A DNA stretch of 64,000 nt from Actinoplanes italicus. Lineage in GTDB: Bacteria > Actinomycetota > Actinomycetes > Mycobacteriales > Micromonosporaceae. Every line of letters begins with the position of its first letter. Within the stretch, counting starts at the first letter, position 1. The stretch spans positions 186,001-250,000 of the forward strand of contig NZ_PVMZ01000006.1 of assembly GCF_003001815.1 (NCBI RefSeq). The letters are read 5' to 3'. The position numbers and the translations under genes are program-made. Below are positions 25,702 to 34,086 of this stretch, piece after piece. Below the pieces are notes generated by a model that worked only from the letters and a program-made list of their open reading frames with translations, was not told the origin of the DNA and ran no database searches.

Positions 25702-26799
25702 ATGGCGAAACGAACGCGTACCGTGATGGCACTGGCGCTGGCAGCCGCGGCGGTCTGGGCCGCCCGTGACATTCCCGCTCAGCTGGGCGCCCGGGCAGCC
25801 GGTTCCCGCCGGACCCGGGTCGAGTCGTCACCACAGTTCTCGGGCGGCAAGTTCCGTAACACCGTCCCCGCCACCGAGCTCGTCGCGGCATCGATGCCGC
25901 GGCTCGCGGTCGCGGCGGCGACCGGCCGGGAGGCTCGGCGGCCGCATCTTCCGGTCCCGCTGGTCACTCCCGTCCCGGGCGGGGATGCTCAGGGACTTCA
26001 CATCACGTGGTACGGCCACTCGTCCGCCCTGATCGAGATCGAGGGCCGCCGGGTCCTGCTCGACCCGGTGTGGAGCGACCGGTGCTCACCGTCGCGGCTG
26101 GCCGGTCCGCGGCGGCTGCACGAGCCGCCGGTGGCACTGCGTGAGCTGCCGCCGATCGACGCCGTGGTGATCTCCCACGACCACTACGACCACCTCGACA
26201 TGGTCACCATCCAGAACCTGGTCGACCTGCAGGCGGCGAAATTCCTGGTGCCGCTCGGCGTCGGCGCGCACCTGGAGCGCTGGGGCGTCCCCGCCGGCCG
26301 GATCGTCGAGCTGGACTGGAACGAGAGGGCCACGGTCGCCGGGGTCGAGTTCGTCGCCACGCCGGCTCGGCACTTCTCCGGGCGCGGGCTGGGCCGTGAC
26401 GAGACGCTCTGGGCCAGCTGGGTGATCAACGGGCCGACCCGGAAGGTGTTCTACTCCGGCGACACGGGCTACTTCCCGGGATTCGCGGAGGTCGGCGAGG
26501 CGCACGGGCCGTTCGACGCGACCCTGGTGCAGGTCGGGGCGTACGGCGACGCCTGGCCGGACATCCACATGACTCCGGAGGACGGGGTGGCCACCCACGT
26601 CGACGTGCGGGGCGGGCTGATGATCCCGGTGCACTGGGCGACCTTCAACCTGGCCCTGCACGACTGGTCGGAGCCGGCCGACCGCACCTGGCGGGAGGCG
26701 AAGGCGCGCGACGTGAAGCTCGCCGTGCCGCGGCCCGGTGAGCGGGTCGACGTCGACAACCCGCCACCGGTCGACGGCTGGTGGCAGCAGATCAGCTGA
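25702..26799 (+). CDS. MBL-fold metallo-hydrolase, NAPE-PLD/UlaG-like
   Basis: A 365-residue metallo-beta-lactamase-fold hydrolase. The two-metal motif HxHxDH is SHDHYDH (His159, His161, Asp163, His164). Further ligands are likely in ARHFSG and YSGDTGY, and the C-terminal His in IPVHWATFNL. Sequence style fits the NAPE-phospholipase D/RomA group. Residues 4-20 are hydrophobic and may be a signal anchor, so it may act at the membrane on a phosphodiester lipid. Substrate unproven. It converges on the lipid kinase gene with only six bases between. Confidence 0.88.
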   Translation: MAKRTRTVMALALAAAAVWAARDIPAQLGARAAGSRRTRVESSPQFSGGKFRNTVPATELVAASMPRLAVAAATGREARRPHLPVPLVTPVPGGDAQGLHITWYGHSSALIEIEGRRVLLDPVWSDRCSPSRLAGPRRLHEPPVALRELPPIDAVVISHDHYDHLDMVTIQNLVDLQAAKFLVPLGVGAHLERWGVPAGRIVELDWNERATVAGVEFVATPARHFSGRGLGRDETLWASWVINGPTRKVFYSGDTGYFPGFAEVGEAHGPFDATLVQVGAYGDAWPDIHMTPEDGVATHVDVRGGLMIPVHWATFNLALHDWSEPADRTWREAKARDVKLAVPRPGERVDVDNPPPVDGWWQQIS

Positions 26800-26805
26800 G
26801 CTCCG

Positions 26806-27717
26806 TCATTCCTCGTCCGACTTCCTCGGGACACAGATCTTCACCGCGGAGGGTACGACCTCCGCGGTGAACTTCTTCGTCTTGGCCCGGGCGCCACCGT
26901 CGAGTTCGTACTCGAGCTTGGACTCCAGGGTGACGTCGATGCGGCGGGCCCGGGTGGTGCGGACGAACGGCGAGTGGTCGGAGCGGGTGACCGCCATCGT
27001 GCCGAGGGCGCGGGCCCATTGCAGGGCGTTCTGCGCTGTGGCGACGCCGACGTCGAGCCAGCCGTCGTCGGGGGCCGCGTCGTCGAAGGCGTGGATGCCG
27101 CCGGTGATGGTGCCGACGTTGCCGATGAGGACACAGCTGGCCTCGTCGTCGAACCAGTCGGTGCCGTCCACCTTGATCCTCGCCCGCGGCGCGTCACCGT
27201 TGACGTGCCGGATGCCGGTCCAGACGTACGCGAGTTTGCCCAGCCGGTCCTTCAGCGCCCCGTCGGCGTCCTTGATCATGGCGCCGTCGAAGCCGACGCC
27301 GGCCATCACGGCGAAGTGTTCCCCGCCGAGCCGGCCCAGGTCGTATCGTCGCTGCTCGCCGGTGAAGGCGATGTCGACGGCCTTCTCGAGGTCGGTGGGG
27401 ATGCCGAGGTTGCCGGCGAGCAGGTTGCCGGTGCCGGCCGGCATGATCGCCACCGGGATCTTGCTGCCGCCCTTCTCCCGGGCGAGCACGTCCAGGGTGC
27501 GCTGGACCATGCCGTCTCCGCCCCAGACCACGAGCAGGTCCACACCGGCCTCGACGGCCTTGCGTACCTTCTTCGGGGCCTTGCGGCTCTTCGGCACCTC
27601 GTGCCAGATCAGTTTCTCGACGCCGCGTCCGGTGAGGAGGCGGCGCAGCTCGTCGAGGCCGCCGCCGAGGGTCTTCCGCTGGTGGGCGACGACGGCGATC
27701 GTGCGTGGTGTTCGCAT
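26806..27717 (-). CDS. Diacylglycerol/lipid kinase family protein
   Basis: A 303-residue cytosolic kinase of the DAGK catalytic-domain family (YegS/DgkB/LCB5). The nucleotide-binding GGDG is at 66-69 (VVWGGDGMVQRTL), followed by MPAGTGNLLAGNLGIP and GVGFDGAMI, all diagnostic. It phosphorylates a lipid hydroxyl. In bacteria this salvages diacylglycerol or related lipids. The coding end contains a 13-bp perfect inverted repeat at 26840-26871. The neighbouring MBL-fold enzyme may also act on lipids, but the two are not co-transcribed. Confidence 0.9.
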   Translation of the reverse strand: MRTPRTIAVVAHQRKTLGGGLDELRRLLTGRGVEKLIWHEVPKSRKAPKKVRKAVEAGVDLLVVWGGDGMVQRTLDVLAREKGGSKIPVAIMPAGTGNLLAGNLGIPTDLEKAVDIAFTGEQRRYDLGRLGGEHFAVMAGVGFDGAMIKDADGALKDRLGKLAYVWTGIRHVNGDAPRARIKVDGTDWFDDEASCVLIGNVGTITGGIHAFDDAAPDDGWLDVGVATAQNALQWARALGTMAVTRSDHSPFVRTTRARRIDVTLESKLEYELDGGARAKTKKFTAEVVPSAVKICVPRKSDEE

Positions 27718-27751
27718 GCCGCCGCCGTTACCCGATGCCCACGGAAATCAA

Positions 27752-27952
27752 TCAGAGGAAGCCGAAGCGACGCCGCTTCTTGCGGCCGAACAGCGTCTGG
27801 GTGGCGTCCGCGCCGCGGCGGAGCAGACGGGACACCCGGTTGTTCGGTCCACGGCGACGCTCGACGGTGTCGCTGAGCTTGCGGGCTCCCGCGACGCCGA
27901 GCGGGACGAGGACAGCGGTGAGGACGATGCGGCGAACAAGGTTCCAGATCAT
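27752..27952 (-). CDS. Small basic membrane protein (66 residues)
   Basis: Unrecognised. One membrane span (LVRRIVLTAVLVPLGVAGA) is followed by a strongly basic tail ending in LFGRKKRRRFGFL. The ATG at 27952 directly follows GGAGGAC, a strong Shine-Dalgarno site. It lies between the GAF protein and the lipid kinase on the same strand, 26 and 34 bp from them, and is probably part of that transcription unit. Confidence 0.65.
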   Translation of the reverse strand: MIWNLVRRIVLTAVLVPLGVAGARKLSDTVERRRGPNNRVSRLLRRGADATQTLFGRKKRRRFGFL

Positions 27953-27978
27953 GTCCTCCACATACCCAGCCGGCGCGA

Positions 27979-28545
27979 TCAGTTCACCGTTTCCCGCATC
28001 CGTTGTTCGGCGGCCGCGCTGCGGATCACCATGAGCCGCAGCTCCAGCTCGTCCGCGACGATCGAGGCCAGGTGCTCCAGCGCCTTGAGCTGCCGCTGAT
28101 CCGCCTCCCTCGGCACGCTGTCGATCACGTTGACGGTGCCGAGGCGGTAGCCGTCGTGGGTGCGGATCGGCGCGGCGGCGTAGAACCGCAGGCCCAGGTC
28201 GCCGCGGACCAGCGGGTGCTCCAGGGTGCGCGGGTCCACGGCCGCGTTGTTGATCACGTATACCTCGTCCTGTGCGATCACCGAGGCGCACAGGCCGGGT
28301 TCCTTGCCGACCTCGCGTACGCCGCTCAGGCCCTGGCAGGCCGCCAGCCAGACCCGGTCCCGCTCGACCAGGGACACGGTGGCGATCGGTGTGCCGAAGA
28401 GGGCGCCGGCCACGAACGCGATCCGGTCGTACGCCTCCTCGACCGGCTGGTCGACCAGGCGGTACCGGCGTACGGCCTCCAGGCGGGCCTGCTCGCGCGG
28501 GTCCACGTTGTCCAGATATTCGTAAGCGCTCGACGACTCTGTCAT
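27979..28545 (-). CDS. GAF-domain protein
   Basis: A 188-residue protein made almost entirely of one GAF domain (about 35-175), with characteristic GTPIATVSLVERDRVWLAA and FYAAAPIRTHDGYRLGTVNV. It has no attached kinase, cyclase or DNA-binding domain, so it is a stand-alone small-molecule or redox sensor whose partner is unknown. It is followed on the same strand by a small basic membrane protein and the lipid kinase. Confidence 0.88.
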   Translation of the reverse strand: MTESSSAYEYLDNVDPREQARLEAVRRYRLVDQPVEEAYDRIAFVAGALFGTPIATVSLVERDRVWLAACQGLSGVREVGKEPGLCASVIAQDEVYVINNAAVDPRTLEHPLVRGDLGLRFYAAAPIRTHDGYRLGTVNVIDSVPREADQRQLKALEHLASIVADELELRLMVIRSAAAEQRMRETVN

Positions 28546-28592
28546 GGATGGCAGCCTATTCCCGCCAAGCGTCCCGAAGGTCGCACAGAGCG

Positions 28593-29873
28593 TCAGTCGT
28601 CCTGTTCCACCGGCAGCGCTCGGACCCGTACCTCGGTGATGGCCCGCCCGGTCACCTCGGTCACCTCGGCGGTGAACTCGGGCAGGGTCACCACCTCGCC
28701 CGGCTCGGTGGGGATGTGACCCAGCTTGGCCAGCACCATCCCGGCGATCGTGGTGTAGTCGCCCTCCTCCTCGTGGTAGCCCTGGAATCCGACGTCCGGC
28801 AGGTCGTGGATGGGGAACGAGCCGGGCATGAGCAGGGCGCCGTCCGCCTCCCGCACGGTCGCCGCCACGTCCCGGTCGGTCTCGTCGTAGATCTCGCCCA
28901 CGATCTCCTCAACCAGGTCCTCGATCGTGACGATGCCGTCGATGGCCCCGCGCTCGTCGACGACCAGGGCGAGGGGCTGGCGTTCGACCCGCAGCTGCTT
29001 GAGCGCGTCGGTCACCCGCAGGGTCTCCGGCAGGAACATCGGCGGCCGGGCCAGTTCGTCGACCGGGCCGGACGCGCCGACCAGGTCTCGCAGGTGCACC
29101 ACGCCGATCACGTCGTCCAGGCCGGCCGGTCCGATCACCGGGGCCCGCGAGTGCCCGCCGTCGATCAGTGCGCGCAGCGCCTCCGCGGCGGGCCGCCCGC
29201 TGGGCAGGGTCAGCACGTCCCGGCGGGGCACCAGGATCTCGCGCAGGATCCGGTCGGCGATCTCGAAGGCACCCGAGATGATGGTCCGCTGCTCGGCGGA
29301 GAACTCCTGCTGGGCCGCGACCAGGTCACGGATCTCTTCGGGGGTGACCTCGTCGCGCTGGGCGTGCGGGTCCACCCCGGCCAGCCGGACCACCCCGTCG
29401 GTCGACTTCCCGAGCAGCCAGACGGCCGGGCGGGAGAACTGGGACAGCAGGTCGAGCGGCCGGGCCACGAGCAGTGCCCAGCCCTCGGCCCGCTGCATCG
29501 CGATCCGTTTCGGCGCGAGCTCGCCGAGCACCAGGGTGACGAAGGTCAGCACCACGGTGGTCAGGAAGGTGGCGACCGGTTCGGCGGCGGCGCCGAGGAA
29601 GTCGAGCCGCTCGACCAGTGGCCGGGAGAGGTAGATCGCGACCACCGCGGAGGCCAGGAAGCCGCCGAGGGTGATACCGATCTGGATGGTGGCCAGGAAG
29701 CGGTTGGAGTCCCGGGTGAGCCGGGCCAGCACCCGCCCGGACCGGGATTCCCGTTCCAGGCGCTGCACCTGCCCCTCGCGCAGCGAGATGACCGCCATCT
29801 CACTGCCGGTGAACACGGCGTTGACCAGGATCAGCAGGAACACCAGGAGGACCGGCACACCGATGCCATCCAT
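28593..29873 (-). CDS. CNNM/CBS/CorC-domain membrane protein (hemolysin family)
   Basis: A 426-residue protein of the CNNM family, often labelled hemolysin C or CorB. An N-terminal CNNM domain of three to four membrane spans (1-190), a pair of CBS domains (about 205-330) and a C-terminal CorC_HlyC domain (about 345-420) appear in order. Family members transport or sense magnesium and related cations. The ATG at 29873 or the preceding GTG follows AAAGG; an ATG at 29912 is less likely. Confidence 0.9.
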   Translation of the reverse strand: MDGIGVPVLLVFLLILVNAVFTGSEMAVISLREGQVQRLERESRSGRVLARLTRDSNRFLATIQIGITLGGFLASAVVAIYLSRPLVERLDFLGAAAEPVATFLTTVVLTFVTLVLGELAPKRIAMQRAEGWALLVARPLDLLSQFSRPAVWLLGKSTDGVVRLAGVDPHAQRDEVTPEEIRDLVAAQQEFSAEQRTIISGAFEIADRILREILVPRRDVLTLPSGRPAAEALRALIDGGHSRAPVIGPAGLDDVIGVVHLRDLVGASGPVDELARPPMFLPETLRVTDALKQLRVERQPLALVVDERGAIDGIVTIEDLVEEIVGEIYDETDRDVAATVREADGALLMPGSFPIHDLPDVGFQGYHEEEGDYTTIAGMVLAKLGHIPTEPGEVVTLPEFTAEVTEVTGRAITEVRVRALPVEQDD

Positions 29874-29930
29874 CACGACGCCTTTCGGGACAAATGACAC
29901 ATTCCCGAACAATTTAGCGAGTCGATCGGT

Positions 29931-30833
29931 TCAGAACCGGGAGAACGACCGCAGCGGCATCCGCGGCCCGAACTTCGGTGCGCCGATCCCGCCCATCGCC
30001 AGCAGATCGCACACCCGGCCACGGTGACCGCGGAACGGCTCGAGCAGCTCCAGCATCCGCTCGTCGGTGCCGCGAGCCTCGCCGGCCAGCGCGAACGCCA
30101 CCGTGTTCGGGATGTGGAAGTCGCCGACGCTCACCGCGTCCGGATCGCCGTAGGTGTGCCGGACCGTCTCGGCCGCGGTCCACGGGCCGATCCCCGGCAG
30201 GGCCGTCAACCGGACCGTCGCCTCGGCCGCGTCGGCACAGCGCTCCAGCCGGGCCGCGACCTGCGCGGCCCGCAGCAGAGCCTGTGTACGGCGCTGCTCG
30301 ACCCCGAACGGGTGGAAAGCCCAGTAGGCGGTGGCCGCCACGGCCACCGGGTCGGGCGGCAATACCAGGGCCAGGGGGCCCGGCGCCGGTTCGCCGAAAT
30401 GACGGCACACGGCGCGGTACGACCGGTGCGCCTCCTTGCCGGTGACCTTCTGCTCCAGAATCGCTCTGAGCAATCGGGGGAACAGAACGCCGGTCGCCGG
30501 TAGGCGTACGCCCGAAAAGGTCTTCGCCAGACGCCCCACCAGCGGATGCCGCGCCGCCAACGCCGGGAAACCGCTCACGTCGTCGCGGAGGCCGGCGATC
30601 GCGTCCGCGCGATCGGCCGCCCAGCATCCACCCGGTCCGTGCCCGGTGGCGACGAGCTCACCGGCCTCGCGGGCCAGATGCAGGGTGGCCGGGCCGTCGG
30701 GAGTGCGCATGGCGAGCCAGAAGCCGTCCTCGCGAACCAGTCCGCACGGATCGTGCTTCGGCACGAGGAGCGGACGCACCGTGCGCTCGAAGGCGTAGCG
30801 CTCGGGAGGCGTCAGCCGGCGGGTCACGGTCAC
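29931..30833 (-). CDS. AlkA-type DNA-3-methyladenine glycosylase
   Basis: A 300-residue base-excision repair glycosylase of the HhH-GPD superfamily. The core contains ILEQKVT (125-131), the helix-hairpin-helix LPGIGPWTA (212-220) and the catalytic Asp238 in SVGDFHIPN. It lacks the iron-sulfur cluster Cys of EndoIII and MutY, which fits AlkA. It removes alkylated bases. The N-terminal 90 residues form the AlkA_N-like part. The GTG at 30833 was chosen because no ATG lies nearby in frame; a GTG two codons downstream is also possible. Confidence 0.85.
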   Translation of the reverse strand: MTVTRRLTPPERYAFERTVRPLLVPKHDPCGLVREDGFWLAMRTPDGPATLHLAREAGELVATGHGPGGCWAADRADAIAGLRDDVSGFPALAARHPLVGRLAKTFSGVRLPATGVLFPRLLRAILEQKVTGKEAHRSYRAVCRHFGEPAPGPLALVLPPDPVAVAATAYWAFHPFGVEQRRTQALLRAAQVAARLERCADAAEATVRLTALPGIGPWTAAETVRHTYGDPDAVSVGDFHIPNTVAFALAGEARGTDERMLELLEPFRGHRGRVCDLLAMGGIGAPKFGPRMPLRSFSRF

Positions 30834-30875
30834 CGCGCAACTATGCCACTCTCCGGGCCCACCCGCGGGCACGCC

Positions 30876-30910
30876 GATGGCCCTGACCATGCTCCGTGGT
30901 CAGGGCCATC
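30876..30910 (-). terminator. Third of three tandem hairpins
   Basis: Perfect 14-base arms around a seven-base loop (TGCTCCG). It lies between the Asn/Gly-rich protein gene and the glycosylase gene on the minus strand, 43 bp upstream of the glycosylase start. Confidence 0.65.
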
Positions 30911-30913
30911 AGC

Positions 30914-30948
30914 CGGTGACCGGACACCCGAGAAAGGTCCGGTCACCG
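30914..30948 (-). terminator. Second of three tandem hairpins
   Basis: Perfect 12-base arms (CGGTGACCGGAC and GTCCGGTCACCG) with an 11-base loop, followed on the plus strand by TTT. Part of a three-hairpin run after the surface-protein operon. Confidence 0.7.
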
Positions 30949-31011
30949 TTTGCGGATCCGCTCGTCCCGTCCGGCAGGGGGAAGGACGGCCGCCGGTGCC
31001 GATGGGGGGTT

Positions 31012-31040
31012 CCGGACCGGGTTGGGAGAACCCGGTCCGG
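31012..31040 (-). terminator. First of three tandem hairpins
   Basis: Perfect 12-base arms (CCGGACCGGGTT and AACCCGGTCCGG) with loop GGGAG, 50 bp after the stop of the Asn/Gly-rich protein gene. This is the primary terminator candidate for that operon. Confidence 0.7.
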
Positions 31041-31089
31041 TTCGGCTCCCGGCGAAGCGACTCGCGACTCCGCGATCAGTGATCGACGG

Positions 31090-32340
31090 TCAGCGGACCC
31101 GGATGCGAACCGAGTCGAAGGCCGGCGTCTGGTTGGCGCGCTCCATCATCGGGATACGGTGCGAACCGTCACCCGCCCACGAGGAGCACTGGAACTCGCC
31201 CGCCTGGGCCAGACCCGGCACCTGAATGGCGACGGTGTCGGCCTGTGCCCCGCCACGGCTGTCCTCGGTCGCGACGAAGAACGCCGGGACCGGGTCCGGA
31301 GCGGGAGCCGCGTTGCGGTTGTCCAGGATCCGGCAGGCGCTGTGGAAGTGACCGCGGACCAGGCCGCCCTGCAGCACGCTGCTCTCCACGTAGTAACCGC
31401 CCTGGCCGGCCGCGAGGAAGCGGTCACGGATCAGGTTGCGGGTGCTGACCTGGATGGTGAACGGCTGGTTCCGGTTCACCTGACGCGGCGCGTTCGTGAT
31501 CAGCAGGGTCGGGTTGTTCGCGGCGGCACCGACCTCACCGAACTCGGTGGAGACGCAACGGTTGCCCCGCTGGAAGCCGTCGTGCGCATCCAGGTCGGAG
31601 GTCTCGCAGCTGTTGGTCAGGATGCCGAGGCCGGCGCCGGGCGGCGGGGTGGTGGCGGCCGGAGGCGGGTTCTGGTTCCCGCCGCCCTGGTTGCCACCGT
31701 TGTTACCGCCGTTGTTGCCGCCCTGGTTGCCGCCGTTGTTGCCGCCCTGGTTGCCACCGTTGTTGCCGCCCTGGTTGCCACCGTTGTTGCCGCCGTTGTT
31801 GCCACCCTGGGCGGGCGGCTGGCTGCTCGCGCCGGTGCTCGGCTGGGCGCCGGTGCTCGGCTGGGCGCTGGCGTTGCCGCCGTTGTTGCCGCCCTGGTTG
31901 CCACCGTTGTTGCCGCCCTGGTTGCCACCGTTGTTGTTGCCGCCGTTGTTGTTGCCGCGGCCACGGTTACGGCGGGCCAGCGTCTCGGCGTCGGAGGCCA
32001 CGTTGTTCATGACCCACTCGCGGCACCGGGTACGGACCTGGTTGGTCGTCGCCACGTCGCCGGCGCCGTCGTCCGCGTGCTGCGTGACCTGGCCGTTGTT
32101 CGTGGTGTACGTGCCCTTCCGGGTCTGCGTCGAGAGCCGGGAGGACTTCGGCGCCGTGAGGTTGTCACATGAGGCCAGGGCACGGTTGGTGACCGGGTCC
32201 TCAGAGCTGGCGCTCGAGATCTGCGTGACGGCCACGACACCACCGAACGCTGCCAGCGAGGCGGCGGCGAGGGCGATGATGCGGCGCCGACCGCTGAACC
32301 ACGCCGGAGTATTGGCGCGGCGGTACTTGGACCTTCGCAT
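31090..32340 (-). CDS. Exported protein with Asn/Gly-repeat linker
   Basis: A 416-residue predicted exported protein of unknown function. Residues 18-46 form a signal peptide (twin-Arg-like GRRRIIALAAASLAAFGG). An N-terminal domain to about 125 is followed by a low-complexity region at about 126-222 built from GGNNGGNQ-type repeats, interrupted by an Ala/Ser/Pro/Gln-rich piece. A C-terminal domain at about 225-416 has four Cys likely in disulfides and contains HFHSACR. The ATG at 32340 follows AAAGGTG. It is the last gene of an operon with a lipoprotein and a DUF4142 protein, next to an ECF sigma/anti-sigma pair. I infer a cell-surface or matrix role. Confidence 0.8.
   Translation of the reverse strand: MRRSKYRRANTPAWFSGRRRIIALAAASLAAFGGVVAVTQISSASSEDPVTNRALASCDNLTAPKSSRLSTQTRKGTYTTNNGQVTQHADDGAGDVATTNQVRTRCREWVMNNVASDAETLARRNRGRGNNNGGNNNGGNQGGNNGGNQGGNNGGNASAQPSTGAQPSTGASSQPPAQGGNNGGNNGGNQGGNNGGNQGGNNGGNQGGNNGGNNGGNQGGGNQNPPPAATTPPPGAGLGILTNSCETSDLDAHDGFQRGNRCVSTEFGEVGAAANNPTLLITNAPRQVNRNQPFTIQVSTRNLIRDRFLAAGQGGYYVESSVLQGGLVRGHFHSACRILDNRNAAPAPDPVPAFFVATEDSRGGAQADTVAIQVPGLAQAGEFQCSSWAGDGSHRIPMMERANQTPAFDSVRIRVR
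31676..31965 (-). repeat. In-frame coding repeats for GGNNGGNQ units
   Basis: Degenerate 12- and 24-bp tandem repeats (core TTGCCGCCCTGGTTGCCACC on the plus strand) encode the Asn/Gly-rich linker of the exported protein. Repeats of this type vary in length between strains. Confidence 0.85.
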
Positions 32341-32380
32341 GGGGTGACACCTTTCTCTGTCGCCGTGGGCGATGTTTGAC

Positions 32381-33157
32381 CTACCGTGCGCGGAAGATGC
32401 GCATGGTGGTGACGACCCCGACAACCAGCGCGGCAGCGAGGACCAACAGGATCACGGTGTTGCTGAGGCCGGGGATGTTCTCCCCGGAGGTGGCTGAAAC
32501 CAGCATCTGGTTGTCGATGGGCACCGGGCCCTGCCCCGCGGCGGCCTTCGGAGCCGGCGCCGTGGGCAGCGCGGCGTAGTCGACGATGCCGCTGCTCTCC
32601 AGCAGGGTCATGTGCGTCATCACGAACTGGTTGGTCTGCTGCGCGAGCTTGCGGACCGAGTCGTTGCGCGTGGTGCCGCGGATGGTGGCGATCGCGGGGA
32701 AGATGTTGCCGTGAGCGGCCCGGAGCCGGTCGATGAAGATCTGGTCGAACTGCTGCGGGGTCGCGGCTGTCTTCATCTCGTTCAGCCAGGCCTGCTGGTC
32801 ACCGTTCGGCTTGTTCGGCAGCATGATGCCGAGCCTCGCGGCCACCGCGCGGTCCAGCGCGTCGAGGGACTCGTGCTGCTTGGCGATGTCCGCGCCGATC
32901 TTCCGGATCGTCGGGTTCTCCGATTTCTCCGCGGCCATGTTGCCGGCCGGGACCTCCCAGAGACCGGCCAGCCGGACCTTCACCACGAAGTCACGGTCCG
33001 CGGCGCTGACCACGCCGGCGCCCTTGTCGGTCAGACCGGTGTTCGGGGGCACTGGCACGACCGGCTCCGCGTGCGCGACACCGGTCGGCGTCACCATGAA
33101 CGCCAGGGACAGTGCCAACGTGGCGACCAGCCATCGGGGAATACGGCGGGTCCTCAT
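32381..33157 (-). CDS. DUF4142 protein with C-terminal membrane anchor
   Basis: A 258-residue exported protein. Signal peptide at 1-30 (LVATLALSLAFMVTPTGVAHA), then a DUF4142 domain (about 48-195), a helical ferritin-like family seen in SDRDFVVKVRLAGLWEVPAG and AKQHESLDALDRAVAA. A Pro/Ala linker and one C-terminal membrane span (about 232-252) with a basic tail follow, so the domain faces outward. Function of DUF4142 is unknown. It follows the lipoprotein gene by 32 bp and precedes the Asn/Gly-rich protein by 40 bp in one operon. Confidence 0.85.
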   Translation of the reverse strand: MRTRRIPRWLVATLALSLAFMVTPTGVAHAEPVVPVPPNTGLTDKGAGVVSAADRDFVVKVRLAGLWEVPAGNMAAEKSENPTIRKIGADIAKQHESLDALDRAVAARLGIMLPNKPNGDQQAWLNEMKTAATPQQFDQIFIDRLRAAHGNIFPAIATIRGTTRNDSVRKLAQQTNQFVMTHMTLLESSGIVDYAALPTAPAPKAAAGQGPVPIDNQMLVSATSGENIPGLSNTVILLVLAAALVVGVVTTMRIFRAR

Positions 33158-33189
33158 GTCTTTCCTCCAACCTCCGGTGCTGAGCCTGA

Positions 33190-33885
33190 TCAGTAGCTGA
33201 TGTCGCCGCCGGCGTCCGCGTCACCGCCGGCTTCGCCCTCGGCGTCGGCCGGGGGCGCGACCGGCTTCGACACGGCCGGGAGACAGGTCAGGTTCTTGGT
33301 CCCGTTCGGCTGAATCACGAACCAGGTGCCACTGACGTTCTGGCCCTTCCACTGACCGGCCTTCTTGTCGCCGATGTAGCGGTAGAGCGGCCAGCCCTTC
33401 AGGGTGAGCTGCTTGGTGCCGTCCGCCCGGGTGACGGTCCCGACCAGGGACTCGTCGACGCCGTCCAGGGTCGGCTCGCCGTCGTTGGTCAGCGCCGCCG
33501 GCCAGATCTTGGCGCATTCGTCGTTGCAGTTCGACTTGGACGGGCTGTCGCCGTCCTTGTCGAACCGGTAGAGGACGAAGCCGTTCTCGTCCTGGACGGT
33601 CGTGCCCATCCGGGCGACCTTGCGGGCGTTGAGCTCCGTGGTGGCCAGCTCGTCGCTGATCTCCGCGGTGTTCGCCTCGCCACCGCCCGGCTCGGCCGGT
33701 GCGGTCGCCTCGGCACTGGGGTCGCCCGCTTCGGCGCCCGGCGTGGCCGCGACATCGTTGGACGCCGGCTCAGCCGCGTTGCCGTAGTCGGCGGCGTTGT
33801 ATCCGGTCGGGGCGCAACCGGCCATGGCGATCACCGCCGCCAGACCCGCGCCGACGACCTTCAACTTTCGCTTCTCCGGTGCCAC
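33190..33885 (-). CDS. Lipoprotein with secreted COG4315-type repeats
   Basis: A 231-residue lipoprotein. The lipobox AMAGC puts the lipidated Cys at 24, followed by a 70-residue Ala/Glu/Gly-rich spacer. Then come two copies of the Lipoprotein_15 repeat (GFVLYRFDKDGDSPSKSNC and LTLKGWPLYRYIGDKKAGQ), with the family's paired Cys near WPAAL. The GTG at 33885 was chosen because GGAGGGG lies three bases upstream; ATG codons further upstream lack this. Function unknown; homologues are often predicted electron-transfer or envelope proteins. First gene of the three-gene envelope operon. Confidence 0.85.
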   Translation of the reverse strand: MAPEKRKLKVVGAGLAAVIAMAGCAPTGYNAADYGNAAEPASNDVAATPGAEAGDPSAEATAPAEPGGGEANTAEISDELATTELNARKVARMGTTVQDENGFVLYRFDKDGDSPSKSNCNDECAKIWPAALTNDGEPTLDGVDESLVGTVTRADGTKQLTLKGWPLYRYIGDKKAGQWKGQNVSGTWFVIQPNGTKNLTCLPAVSKPVAPPADAEGEAGGDADAGGDISY

Positions 33886-33949
33886 TGGCCCCTCCAACTG
33901 ATTCAGGGTCATGCCATTTCCGGGCAGTAGTACGGAGGGAGGTTCAAGT

Positions 33950-33995
33950 CGGTTGAACATTCGGGTGGATCAAATCAATGTTTTTTCGGTTGAAC
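33950..33995 (-). promoter_or_regulatory. Repeated CGGTTGAAC motif upstream of the lipoprotein operon
   Basis: The nonamer CGGTTGAAC occurs at 33950-33958 and 33987-33995, 37 bp apart; the first copy also forms a GTTCAA-N5-TTGAAC dyad. It lies 65-110 bp before the operon's first start codon, in the right place for promoter or activator sites. Assignment is tentative. Confidence 0.35.
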
Positions 33996-34038
33996 CTTCC
34001 GGCCGTCCGGTACGTAAAACCGGGGATCACCTACGCGA

Positions 34039-34072
34039 AAATGGCCCGGTCGCCTGAGCGACCGGGCCATTT
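34039..34072 (-). terminator. Strong hairpin terminator after the anti-sigma gene
   Basis: Perfect 15-base arms ending in AAA/TTT around the tetraloop CTGA, 14 bp after the anti-sigma stop codon. It separates the sigma/anti-sigma operon from the downstream lipoprotein operon, which therefore needs its own promoter. Confidence 0.85.
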
Positions 34073-34086
34073 CGGTGTTCGTACGG

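Noticed and set aside
31617..31964. Alternative open frames across the Asn/Gly repeat region on both strands
   Set aside because: They are shadows of the repeat DNA; only the minus-strand frame starting at 32340 has a signal peptide, a ribosome site and non-repetitive flanking domains.
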